From assembly GCA_963770505.1 (NCBI GenBank), contig CAVYPR010000001.1, forward strand, positions 1 to 64,000: a stretch of 64,000 nt of DNA, read 5' to 3'. The notes under the pieces were generated by a model. It did not search any database. It saw nothing but the letters and a program-made list of their open reading frames with translations, and was not told the origin of the DNA. This DNA is from CAVYPR01 sp963770505 (GTDB lineage: Bacteria > Actinomycetota > Acidimicrobiia > Acidimicrobiales > RAAP-2). This document shows positions 48,702-61,100 of this stretch, one piece after another. Position numbers and translations under genes: made by a program. Numbering within the stretch: the first letter of the stretch is position 1; the number at the start of each line of letters is the position of its first letter.

Positions 48702-49528
48702 CGCCAGACCGCTAGCGGGGCGAGGACCACCAGCAACCCGACCGACCAGGCCAGCGAGAGCCAGATGTTGGTCGTCGACCACAGGCCGGGGTGGTTGCCC
48801 AGCAGGAGCTGGCGTGAGGCATCGATGACCTGGGTCACCGGTTGGTGCTTGGCGAAGGCCTGGAGCCAGCCGGGCATCGTTGTCACCGGTACGAAGGCCG
48901 ACGAGGCGAAGGTGAGGGGGAACAGGACCGGGAACGCGGCCAGCTGCGCCGTCTCGCTGTTGGAGGCCATGAGGCCGATGGTGGCGAACCCCCAGCTGAT
49001 GGAGTAGGCGAAGAACAGGACCACCAAGAAGGCGAGGACGAAGTCGAGCGGGTTGGTGAGCACCCGGTAGCCGACGGCGTAGCCGACGGCGGTGATCACG
49101 AGCAGCACCCCGATGTTGCGCACCAGGTCGGCCGTGGTCCTCCCGGCCAGCACCGCCGAGCGGGCCATGGGCAGCGCCCGGAACCGTTCGATGAGGCCCA
49201 GGTGGAGGTCCTCGGCCAGGCCCACGCTGGTGCTCACCGTGCCGAACATCACGGTCTGCACGTAGACCCCGGCGATCAGGTAGTCGACGTAGGGGACGCC
49301 CGGGATGTGAATGGCCCCGCCGAAGACGAAGCGGAACAGCAGGACGAACATCACCGGCTGGACGGTGGAGAAGAAGAGCGAGTCGGGGATCCGGATGTAG
49401 CGAAGGAGGTTCCGCCAGGTGAGCGTGCGGGCGTCGGCCACGGCCCAGCGCAGCCGGCCCCCATGCGCCGGCTCGGCCGGGTACGGGTCGGGGGCGACCG
49501 CCGAGGGGTCGAGGGCGGCGGTGGTCAC
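48683..49528 (-). CDS. ABC-2 type transporter permease
   Basis: A 281-aa inner-membrane permease of the ABC-2/DrrB type with six predicted helices. The conserved segments FFSTVQPVMFVLLFRFVFGG, YLIAGVYVQTVMFG, GLAEDLHLGLIERFRALPM and FKHQPVTQVIDASRQLLLG-like sequence (seen as FAKHQPVTQVIDASRQLLLG) are typical of drug exporters. GTG or ATG start at 49528 overlaps the ATPase stop by 4 bases. Confidence 0.92.
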   Translation of the reverse strand: MTTAALDPSAVAPDPYPAEPAHGGRLRWAVADARTLTWRNLLRYIRIPDSLFFSTVQPVMFVLLFRFVFGGAIHIPGVPYVDYLIAGVYVQTVMFGTVSTSVGLAEDLHLGLIERFRALPMARSAVLAGRTTADLVRNIGVLLVITAVGYAVGYRVLTNPLDFVLAFLVVLFFAYSISWGFATIGLMASNSETAQLAAFPVLFPLTFASSAFVPVTTMPGWLQAFAKHQPVTQVIDASRQLLLGNHPGLWSTTNIWLSLAWSVGLLVVLAPLAVWRYRRAA

Positions 49529-50553
49529 GCGGCGCTCCCGCCGACGCCCGCCGCCTCGGGCACCGCGCCGTCCGAGGCCGCCTCGGGGTCGACGGGCTCG
49601 AACTCGGCCCGGTGGCCGGTGAGGGCCAGGAAGACGTCGTCGAGGCTGGGCTCGCGGACCACCAGCCCGGTGACGCCGAGGCCGTGCTGGTCGAGGGTAC
49701 GCAGCGCCTCGGCCGCCGTTCGGGGACCCTGCTCCACGGTCAGCTCCACCTTGCTCCCCTCGACCAACGGGGTGCGCCCCTCGACCAGCGGGGCGAGCAG
49801 GGTGGCCGCCGTCGACGCCGCCTCGTGGTCGGGCAGGGTCACCACGATCACCGTGGCCCCGAGGTCGGCCTTGAGCTCGGACGGGGTGCCCTCGGCGATG
49901 ACCCGGCCGTGGTCGATCACCACCACCCGGTCGGCCAGGCGGTCCGCCTCCTCGAGGTACTGGGTGGTGAGCAGCACCGTGGTGCCGGTCCGTACCAGCT
50001 CCTCGATGACCCCCCAGAGGTCCTGGCGGCTCTGCGGGTCGAGCCCGGTGGTGGGCTCGTCGAGGAAGAGCACCGGCGGCCGGCCCACCAGGGCCGCGGC
50101 CAGGTCCAGGCGGCGGCGCATCCCTCCCGAGTACGTCTTGAGCGTCCGGTTGGCGGCGTCGGTGAGGCCGAACTGGGCCAGCAGCTCGTCGGCCCGCGAG
50201 GCCGAGGTGGCCTTGGACATGTGGGTGAGGCGGCCCACCATCTTGATGTTCTCCTTGCCGGTCAGGTTCTCGTCGACCGTGGCGTACTGGCCGGCCAGTC
50301 CGATGAGGCGGCGGACCGTCCCCGCCTCGCGCTCCACGTCGTGGCCGAGGACGCTGGCCCGCCCGGCATTGGGGGCGAGGATGGTGGAGAGGATGCGCAC
50401 GGCGGTCGTCTTCCCGGCACCGTTGGGCCCGAGGAGGCCCAGCACGGTGCCCCGGCCGACCTCCAGCGACACCCCGTCGAGGGCGCGCACCTCTCGCTTG
50501 CCGGTGAAGACCTTGACCAGGTCGTGGGCCTCGACGGCGGGGAGCTCGGCCAT
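49525..50553 (-). CDS. ABC transporter ATP-binding protein (DrrA-like)
   Basis: A 342-aa ATPase for the adjoining permease. Walker A GPNGAGKTT (residues 42-50), signature SGGMRRRLDLAAAL, Walker B PVLFLDEPTTGLD, and H-loop region TTQYLEEADRLADR are all seen. The C-terminal extension of about 100 residues (LGVTGLVVREPSLDDVFLALTG) is characteristic of daunorubicin-resistance type ATPases. The ATG at 50553 has TAGGTT ending 9 nt upstream. Confidence 0.93.
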   Translation of the reverse strand: MAELPAVEAHDLVKVFTGKREVRALDGVSLEVGRGTVLGLLGPNGAGKTTAVRILSTILAPNAGRASVLGHDVEREAGTVRRLIGLAGQYATVDENLTGKENIKMVGRLTHMSKATSASRADELLAQFGLTDAANRTLKTYSGGMRRRLDLAAALVGRPPVLFLDEPTTGLDPQSRQDLWGVIEELVRTGTTVLLTTQYLEEADRLADRVVVIDHGRVIAEGTPSELKADLGATVIVVTLPDHEAASTAATLLAPLVEGRTPLVEGSKVELTVEQGPRTAAEALRTLDQHGLGVTGLVVREPSLDDVFLALTGHRAEFEPVDPEAASDGAVPEAAGVGGSAA

Positions 50554-50562
50554 AGGCCCGTC

Positions 50563-50568
50563 AACCTA
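50563..50568 (-). promoter_or_regulatory. -10 box TAGGTT, leaderless ABC operon
   Basis: TAGGTT on the minus strand ends 9 nt before the ATG at 50553. Confidence 0.55.
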
Positions 50569-50632
50569 CCCGCCGCCTCCTTTGCCCCGGTCACCGCACC
50601 GCCGACCATTCCGGGAGGGCAGTCACGGCCGG

Positions 50633-50638
50633 TAGAGT
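50633..50638 (+). promoter_or_regulatory. -10 box TAGAGT, leaderless ppdK
   Basis: TAGAGT ends 9 nt before the ppdK ATG at 50648. Confidence 0.55.
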
Positions 50639-50647
50639 TGACCCACC

Positions 50648-53387
50648 ATGGCCTACGTCTTCGACTTCGACCACGCCCACCGACGCCCGCCGATGGAGAT
50701 GAAGGACCTCCTCGGCGGCAAGGGGGCCAACCTGGCCGAGATGACGTCGGTGCTGCACCTGCCGGTCCCGCCGGGCTTCACCATCTCCACCGACGCCTGC
50801 CGGGCCTATATGGAATCGGGCTGGCCCAAGGGGCTCACCGAGGAGCTGGCCAAGGCACGCTCCCGGCTGGAGCGATCGATGGGCAAGGCGGTGGGCGACC
50901 CGTCGGACCCGCTGCTGGTCTCGGTGCGCTCGGGGGCCAAGTTCTCCATGCCCGGGATGATGGACACCGTCTTGAACCTGGGTCTCAACGACAAGTCGGT
51001 CGAGGGCCTGGCCAAGCAGACCGGCGACGAGCGGTTCGCCTACGACTCCTACCGCCGGTTCCTCGCCATGTACGGGCGGATCGTGCTCGACATCCCCGGC
51101 CAGGAGTTCGACTCGCTGTTCGAGGCGGCCAAGGAGCTCGCCGGGACCAGCTCGGACGCCAAGGTGCCCACCGAGCTCCTGCGCTACCTGGCCGACTCCT
51201 ACCAGCAGGTCGTCGAGCGCAACACCGGCCAGCCCTTCCCCCAGGACCCGGCGGACCAGCTGCGCGGGGCCATCGAGGCGGTCTTCCGCAGCTGGAACGG
51301 GCCGCGGGCCATTGCCTATCGCGAGCGCGAGCGGATCCCGCACACCCTGGGCACGGCGGTGAACGTCCAGGCCATGGTCTTCGGCAACCGCGACGACCAG
51401 TCCGGGACCGGGGTGGGGTTCACCCGGGACCCGGCCACCGGGGACCGCGGCGCCTACGGCGACTTCCTGGTGAACGCCCAGGGCGAGGACGTCGTGGCCG
51501 GCATCCGCAACACCGAGCCGCTGTCGGCCCTCAAGTCCTCGTTCCCCAAGGTCCACAAGGAGCTGCTCTCGATCTTCGAACGGCTCGAGCGGCACTACCG
51601 CGACATGTGCGACACCGAGTTCACCATCGAGCAGGGCAAGCTCTGGATGCTCCAGACCCGGGTGGGCAAGCGCACCGGACGGGCCGCCCTCAAGATGGCC
51701 GTCGACATGACGACCGAGCCGGCCATCCGGCTCACCCGGGCCGAGGCCGTCGGGCGGATCACCGAGGACCACCTTTCCTCGGTGCTCCACCCCCAGTTCG
51801 CCGGCAGCGGCCACCAGGTCCTGGTGCGGGGGCTGGCCGCCTCGCCGGGGGCGGCGGTGGGCCGGGTCTACTTCACCGCCGACGACGCCGCCGCCGCCGC
51901 CGAGCGGGGCGAGCCGGTGGTGCTGGTGCGCAACGAGACCTCGCCCGAGGACGTCCACGGAATGCTGGCCGCCGAGGGGATCCTGACGGCCCGGGGCGGC
52001 CTGGTGAGCCACGCCGCGGTGGTGGCCCGGGGTTGGGGCAAGCCGGCCGTGGTCGGGGCCGAGGCCCTGCGCATCGCCCCCCACCACCTCTCGGTGGGGG
52101 GCGTGGTGGTGGCCGAGGGGGAGTGGCTCTCGCTCGACGGCACCTTGGGCACCGTGGTCGAGGGGAAGGTGGATCTCATCGAGGCCGACCCACCCGCCGA
52201 GTTCGAGACGCTCCTGTCGTGGGCCGACGAGATCCGCAAGGGGCACCTGGGCGTGCGGGCCAACGCCGACAACGGCGAGGACGCGGCCAACGCCCGCAGG
52301 CTCGGCGCCGAGGGGATCGGCCTCTGCCGCACCGAGCACATGTTCCTGGGCGAGGACCGCCTGCCGGTGGTGCGCCGCATGATCCTGGCCGACCGCCCCG
52401 AGGAGGAGCACGACGCCCTCGAGCAGCTGCGCCGGGTGCAGCGGGAGGACTTCATCGAGATCCTCGAGGCCATGGACGGCCTGCCCGTCACCGTGCGCCT
52501 GCTCGACCCGCCCCTCCACGAGTTCCTCCCCTCCACCCACGAGCTGGCGGTGCAGCGAGGCGACCGTGGGGCTCACCGAGGAGGAGCAGCACCTCTACGA
52601 CGCGGCGCGGGTGTGGCAGGAGGCCAACCCCATGCTCGGCACCCGGGGCGTCCGCCTCGGCGTGATCAAGCCCGGCCTCTACGCCATGCAGGTCCGGGCG
52701 CTGATGGAGGCGGCCCGCCAGCGGGTGGCCGACGGAGGGCACCCGGTGGTCGAGATCATGATCCCCCTCACCGTCAGCCGCCAGGAGCTGGCCCTGGCCC
52801 GCCAGTGGGTCGAGGAGGCCCTGGCCGACGTGGCGGCCGAGGGGAGCGCCAAGCCGTCGAAGGGCCGGGGCGCCAAGCCGGCGCCCACTGGCCAGGTCGA
52901 GGTGACCATCGGCACCATGGTCGAGACGCCCCGCGCGGCCCTGTTGGCGGGGGAGATCGCCGCGGAGGCCGACTTCTTCTCCTTCGGCACCAACGACCTC
53001 ACCCAGATGACCTTCGGCTTCAGCCGCGACGACGTCGAGGGCCGCATGATGTCGTCCTACCTCGAGCTCGGCCTGCTGGCGGCCAACCCCTTCGAGACGG
53101 TCGACCCCGACGGGGTGGGCGAGCTGGTGCGCCTGGGGACGGCCCGGGGCCGGTCCACCAAGCCCTCGCTCAAGGTCGGCGTCTGCGGCGAGCACGGCGG
53201 CGACCCGCGCTCGATCACCGTCTTCTACGAGGCCGGGCTCGACTACGTGAGCTGCTCCCCCTACCGGGTGCCCGTGGCCCGGCTGGCCGCCGCCCAGGCC
53301 GTGGTGGCCGCCGGCCACCACGACGCCCCGACCAAGTCGGCCAAGGCCGCCAAGCAGCCCCCCAAGAAGAAGGCCGCCGCCCGCTGA
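50648..53387 (+). CDS. ppdK: Pyruvate, phosphate dikinase (frameshifted)
   Basis: About 913 aa; interconverts pyruvate + ATP + phosphate and phosphoenolpyruvate + AMP + PPi. The nucleotide-binding domain (LLGGKGANLAEMTSVL, SVRSGAKFSMPGMMDTVLNL), swivelling His domain (TARGGLVSHAAVVARGWGKP) and PEP barrel (GIGLCRTEHMF, FFSFGTNDLTQMTFGFSRDD, VCGEHGGDP) are present. Val replaces the Thr next to the catalytic His that plant enzymes use for regulation, as I recall for other actinobacterial forms too. The frame changes at 52553-52557 between THELAVQ and EATVGLTEEEQ. An insert rich in Lys/Gly (KPSKGRGAKPAPTGQ) lies in the PEP domain. Confidence 0.95.
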
Positions 53388-53426
53388 GCGCCGGGCCCGG
53401 CCGAGCGGCCGGGCACACCGGGGCGG

Positions 53427-53432
53427 TACCCT
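53427..53432 (+). promoter_or_regulatory. -10 box TACCCT, leaderless dnaG
   Basis: TACCCT ends 6 nt before the dnaG ATG at 53439. Confidence 0.55.
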
Positions 53433-53438
53433 CCGGGC

Positions 53439-55357
53439 ATGGCCATACCTGAGGAGGACGTGGCCCAGGTCCGGGCGGCGACCGACATCGTGGCCCTCAT
53501 CGGCGAGCGCACCGCCCTGCGCCACCAGGGCCGACGCTGGGTGGGGCTCTGCCCCTTCCACGCCGAGAAGACCCCCTCGTTCAGCGTCAACGCCGAGGAG
53601 GGCTTCTATTACTGCTTCGGCTGCCAGGCCTCGGGGGACGCCATCACCTTCCTTCGGGCCACCGAGCACCTCGACTTCGTCGACGCCGTGCGGCTCCTGG
53701 CCGACCGCTCGGGCGTCGTCATCCACGAGGACGCCGACGGCGGGGCCGAGCGCAAGCGCCGCGGGGTGCTCCTCGAGGCGGTGGAGCGGGCCGTCACCTG
53801 GTACCACGAGCGGCTGCTCTCGGCCCCCGACGCCGGCCGGGCCCGCGACTACCTGCGTTCGCGCGGGTACGACGGCGACGTGGTCCGCCGGTTCCGGCTG
53901 GGCTGGGCCCCCGACGACTGGGACGCGCTCGGGCGCGCCCTGGGGCTGTCGGCGCGGGTGCTCACCGACACCGGCCTGGGCTTCGTCAACCGCCGGGGCC
54001 GGATCCAGGACTCCTTCCGGGCGCGCGTCATCTTCCCCATCTGCGACCCGTCGGGCCGGCCGGTGGCCCTGGGCGGCCGCATCCTGCCGCCGCAGGAGGG
54101 TCGGACGGACCAGCGCCCCGAGCCCAAGTACAAGAACTCGGCCGAGACGGCCATCTACTCCAAGCGCCGCACCCTCTACGCCCTCAACTGGGCCAAGCGC
54201 GATGTCGTGGCGACCGGCGAGGTGGTGGTGTGCGAGGGCTACACCGACGTCATCGGCTTCTTCACCTCGGGCGTCGAACGGGCCGTGGCCACCTGCGGCA
54301 CCGCCCTGGCCGAGGAGCACTTCACGCTGCTGCGCAACTTCGCCAAGCGCATCGTCCTGGCCTACGACGCCGACAGCGCCGGCCAGGCTGCGGCGTCGCG
54401 CGTCTACGAATGGGAACGGCGCCACGAGGTGGAGGTGGCCGTGGCCTCGCTGCCGGCCGGCAGCGATCCGGGCGAGCTCGCCCGCACCGATCCCGAGGCG
54501 CTCCGCGAGTCGATCACCGGGGCCCGACCGTTCCTCCAGTTCAGGGTCGACCGGGTCCTGGCCGCCGCCGATCTGGCCAGCGTCGAGGGCCGGGCCCGGG
54601 CGGCCGACGCCGCGCTGGCCGCGGTGGCCGAGCACCCCGACGACCTGGTGCGCGACCAGTACGTGATGCAGGTGGCCGACCGTTGCCGCCTGGAGCCCGA
54701 CCGCGTCCGCCAGCGGCTGGAGGAGGTACGGCGACGGCCTGCCGCACACGCCGGACGAGGCGAGGACGCCGCCACGTCGAACGGGCGGCGTTCGGGTGCC
54801 GAGCCCCGTGACCAGCAGCCGCCCGACGCCGCCGACCGGCCCCCCGTCCCCGGCCAAGGCCCGGGGGTCCCCGAGCGCGCCGCACGCGGTGTCGCCACAC
54901 CGTCCAACCGGCCGGGCATGGAGGCGCTGCGCCTGGCCGTCCACCGCCCCGACGCGGTGGTCGACCGGCTCGACGAGGTCCTGTTCCTCGACGATCTCCA
55001 GCGGCGGGCGTTCGTGGCGCTCACCGAGGCCGACAGCCTGCACCAGGCGGTGGAGGAGGCCCCGCCCGACGTGGCCGACCTGTTGCGACGGGTCACGGTC
55101 GAAGAACCCGTGCTGGTCGACAACCCGATCACCGACCCGGTAGACGCCGTGGTCGCCCAGTTGGTGCGGGCGGCCGCCCGCCAGGCGATGGTGCAGGCCC
55201 AGGCCGCGGTGCGGACCTCCAACGGGGACCTGGGGTCGGCGGCCGCCCAGACCGCCGTCGTGCGGCACTGGCTGGACGAGCTCGACGACCCCGACACGGG
55301 TCGCGGGGCGGCGGATCGATTGCTAGCGTGGCTCCTAGCGGGGGGCGAGGAGGCTTG

Positions 55358-55358
<1 letters not shown>
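53439..55358 (+). CDS. dnaG: DNA primase
   Basis: Replication primase of 639 aa. The zinc-binding domain has Cys38, His41, Cys59 and Cys62 (LCPFHAEKTPSF, YYCFGCQASGDA). The RNA polymerase domain holds GWAPDDWDALGRAL, EGRTDQRPEPKYKNS-type sequence, and the TOPRIM acidic motifs VCEGYTDVIGF and LAYDADSAGQ. The C-terminal region (about 440-639) is variable and rich in Arg/Pro, then helical, the usual helicase-binding part. Its stop overlaps the rpoD start as TGATG: the dnaG-rpoD macromolecular-synthesis pair. Confidence 0.97.
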
Positions 55359-56758
<1,400 letters not shown>

Positions 56759-56826
56759 CCCGCCGCCAGACCCGCGGGTGAACCGGCCCAGCGGTCACCA
56801 CGTGGCTGGTATCGTCGCTCCGAGAT

Positions 56827-56898
<72 letters not shown>

Positions 56899-58101
56899 CT
56901 TCCGGAGTTTCCGTCCCGTGAACCCTGGCCGACCGGGCGCTCTTGGTGGCGTGGCCGTTTGGCCCGCAAGCCGGGCGCGACCGCTCCTGCCAGCACGGTC
57001 AGCAGTGCGTGTCCGGGAACCTGTTCGCGGCCTCGTCGATCCTTCCCGCCATCGGTTGCACGGCCAGTGGCAGCCGCCTTATGACCTGGGTCCGCCGGTC
57101 GCTACATGCTCCGAGCATTCTCGCCAGGTCGCCAGGTGCACTTGGCCGTGCGGTCCACATGGAAGCGACGCCGCGCGGCGAGAAATCCGGTGGGACCTTG
57201 GGCAGGGCTCCTCGGCGAGAGGGGGCCCGCCGCCTGCACACCGGCAGGTGATCCTCCATTCGGACGACGGGCCCCAAGCGGGAGGGATGCTTGGTTGCAA
57301 TCAGCAACCATGGGAAGGACCCGCCTCTGGACCAACCCAGTCTCCGCCCGGATACACGGAAATTTGATGCGTACTCGACACCCTTTTCATACAGGCCGTT
57401 CGACTGCACCGACCGAAAGAGCTTCATGGGTTCTCAGTGTGAACATGAGGCCCTTATCCCAGGGAATGTCTGGTGACTTCCGTCGTTCTTCATCGTGCTT
57501 CTCCCTGACTGGATCCCTGCATCTCTTCTGAGTCCAAATTGCGATCCGCAGCTCCAGACATCGGGCCGCACACGACGAAAGGATCTCCGGTATTCATGGC
57601 AAACCACCGTTCTCGCGGCGCATGCTTCGACAACGCCACGGGTCATCGCGGGGCCTGGCACGACTTCTCGCGCCATCCCGGCGAGCGTGACGAAACTCGC
57701 CAAGCAAGAGGGAGGGCAACGATCGTTCGTATGACTGGTGATCCCTTGCCACCATGGCGTCGGCCGAAGCCGGGAGTTTCTTGCGAAGGGCCCGAAACGT
57801 GCATGCTCGCTATCGAATCCTGTCTGCAAGGTCTTTCTGGAACATATCAATGGCATTGCAGACCGCCCAGATTGGGCGACGTGCCTGCCTTCTCGTAGGA
57901 GGCATTTCGAGAAGTGCACTGCGATTCGGGGGAGGTCCGATCTTGCGGTTGTTGATCGGAATTTTTCACGCCGATCGCGCCACAGGTTTCGGGCGGCGTT
58001 TCCCTGTAGGGTTGCCCTCTGTGTGACCGGGCGGATCGCATCGGCGTGCACGGCAAGCTCCGCGGACGTCTTCCGCGTCGACTGTAGAAGGGACGCAAGT
58101 G
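56899..58101. other. Long non-coding stretch between tRNA-Asn and giant repeat gene
   Basis: About 1.2 kb without a convincing gene. Open frames of 60-200 codons occur on both strands, but they overlap one another and carry no recognisable domain; GC is lower than in the housekeeping block. Visible structures are a perfect 7-bp hairpin TGGTTGC-AATCA-GCAACCA (57292-57310) and CGCGGA-CGTCT-TCCGCG (58061-58077), which lies 25 nt before the next start codon. GAAGGG at 58088-58093 is the ribosome site of the following gene. The stretch may hold decayed genes or a long leader. Confidence 0.5.
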
Positions 58102-61100
58102 ATGGAGACCCTTTGGCAAAAGCTCCTCAGAGGCGCCGTTGGTGTCGTTCTCTTGGCTGGCAGTGCAGGCGTGATCGGGGCCCTGGGCACCGGCGTGGCG
58201 ACCAGTGGCGTTGCGGCTGCCGCAGGCCCGACAGTGACAGGTTCATGGGCGTGCCAGACGCCCCTCGGGACCAAGCATGTCGTGACGAAGATTCAGGACC
58301 AGAACACAATCCCGGCCTCGATGCACAAGACAACCACGTACACGAACCACGTGGAGGCACACTTTGTCGTTCCGGCGTCGTTGATCCACTTGATTCCGGC
58401 GACAATCACCCAGTTGACAGCGAACTCGGCGACAATGGGGCTCGGCAAGGTCGGGTTCACCGGGCCCGCGAGTCTCGCCCTGGCCCATCCCGTGGCCATC
58501 CCGATCACGACAACAACCAGGTTGCACGGCGCCACAGTGACCTTCACATACTCCCCGGCGACGTTCACGCAGTCGCAGACATCGGGAACCTCGACGCTGC
58601 ACGCGACGACACTGTCTCTCGAGATCGCCGTGCCCCTGCACTGCTTCCCGCCGGGTGTGACGATCGTCTACACAGTCACAACAACATTCACAACGTTCCA
58701 CACGACCGGATCGACCACCCAGGGTCCGTTTGATTCCACGACGGCGCTCGCTGGTCTTCCTGTCCCGACCATCACCAAGGTCACACCGACAAAGGGACCG
58801 GCGACCGGGGGGACGACGGTGACGCTGACAGGCAGCAACTTCGTCTCTGGGGCCACCACCGTCACATTCGGCGGGACGGTCATCCCGGCCGGCTCGGTGA
58901 CCTTCGTGAGCGCCACAAAGATCAAGGTCACCTCCCCGTCCCACGGTGCAGCCACCGTGACAGTCAAGGCCACCACCACGGGGGGTACCTCGGGATCCGG
59001 TGAGCACTTCACCTACGTGGCCGCCCCGACCATCACCAAGGTCACACCGGGTGCGGGACCGACCGGCGGGGGGACCTTGGTCACCCTCACAGGCACCGGC
59101 TTCGTCTCGGGGGCCACCACGGTCACATTCGGCGGGACGGTCATTCCGGCCGGCTCGGTGACCTTCGTGAGCACCACAAAGATCAAGGTCACCTCCCCGT
59201 CCCACGGTGCAGCCACCGTGACAGTGAGGGCCACCACCCTCGGGGGGACCTCGGCGTCCGGTGAGCACTTCACATACGTCACCGGCCCGACCATCTCCAA
59301 GGTCACACCGGGTGCGGGACCGACCGGTGGGGGGACCTTGGTCACCCTCACAGGTACCGGCTTCGTCTCGGGGGCCACCACGGTCACATTCGGCGGGACG
59401 GTCATCCCGGCCGGCTCGGTGACCTTCGTGAGCGCCACAAAGATCAAGGTCACCTCCCCGTCCCACGGTGCCGCCACCGTGACAGTGACGGCCACCACCG
59501 CCGGGGGGACCTCGGCGTCCGGTGAGCACTTCACCTACGAAGCCGTCCCGACCATCACCAAGGTCACACCGGGTGCCGGGCCGACCGGCGGGGGGACCTT
59601 GGTCACCCTCACAGGCACCGGCTTCGTCTCGGGGGCCACCACGGTCACATTCGGCGGCACGGTCATCCCGGCCGGCTCGGTGACCTTCGTGAGCACCACA
59701 AAGATCAAGGTCACCTCCCCGTCCCACGGTGCCGCCACGGTGACAGTGACGGCCACCACCGCCGGGGGGACCTCGGGATCCGGTGAGCACTTCGTCTACG
59801 AGGCCGTCCCGACCATCACCAAGGTCACACCGGGTGCGGGACCGGTCACCGGGGGGACCTTGGTCACCCTCACAGGCACCGGCTTCGTCTCGGGGGCCAC
59901 CACGGTCACATTCGGCGGGACGGTGATCCCGGCCGGCTCGGTGACCTTCGTGAGCACCACAGAGATCAAGGTCACCTCCCCGTCCCACGGTGCCGCCACC
60001 GTGACAGTGAAGGCCACCACCGCCGGGGGGACCTCGGCGTCCGGTGAGCACTTCGTCTACGAGGCCGTCCCGACCGTCACCAAGGTCACACCGGGTGCGG
60101 GACCGACCGGCGGGGGGACCTTGGTCACCCTCACAGGCACCAACTTCGTTTCGGGGGCCACCACGGTCACATTCGGCGGCACGGTCATCCCGGCCGGCTC
60201 GGTGACCTTCGTGAGCACCACAAAGATCAAGGTCACCTCACCGTCGCACGGTGCCGCCACGGTGACAGTGAAGGCCACCACCGCCGGGGGGACCTCGGCC
60301 TCCGGCAAGCACTTCACCTACGAGGCCGTCCCGACCATCACCAAGGTCACACCGGGTGCCGGGCCGACCGGCGGGGGGACCTTGGTCACCCTCACAGGCA
60401 CCGGCTTCGTCTCGGGGGCCACCACGGTCACATTCGGCGGGACGGTCATCCCGGCCGGCTCGGTGACCTTCGTGAGCACCACAGAGATCAAGGTCACCTC
60501 CCCGTCCCACGGTGCCGCCACCGTGACAGTGACGGCCACCACCGCCGGGGGGACCTCCGCGTCCGGTGAGCACTTCGTCTACGAGGCGGTCCCGACCATC
60601 ACCAAGGTCACACCGGGTGCGGGAACGACCGCCGGGGGGACCTTGGTCACTCTCACAGGCACCGGCTTCGTCTCGGGGGCCACCACGGTCACATTCGGCG
60701 GGACGGTCATCCCGGCCGGCTCGGTAACCTTCGTGAGCACCACAGAGATCAAGGTCACCTCCCCGGCACACTCGGCCGCCACCGTGACAGTGAAGGCCAC
60801 GACCGCCGGGGGGACGTCGGCGTCCGGCGAGCACTTCGTCTACGGGGCCCCGACCATCACCAAGGTCACACCGAGTGCCGGACCGATCACCGGGGGGACC
60901 CTGGTCACGCTCACAGGCAGCGGCTTCGTCTCGGGGGCCACCACGGTCACATTCGGCGGGACGGTCATCCCGGCCGGCTCGGTGACCTTCGTGAGCAGCA
61001 CCAAGATCAAGGTCACCTCACCGTCGCACGGCGCAGGCTCCGTGACAGTGAAGGCCACCACCGCCGGGGGGACCTCGGCCTCCGGTGAGCACTTCACCTA

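Noticed and set aside
57434..58051. 205-codon minus-strand gene before the repeat protein
   Set aside because: No recognisable motif, and competing frames of similar length lie on the other strand; composition does not favour it.
58000..58101. Cyclic di-nucleotide riboswitch upstream of the repeat gene
   Set aside because: Only a short GGACGCAA-like string near the ribosome site resembles one; the conserved core and pairing could not be assembled.
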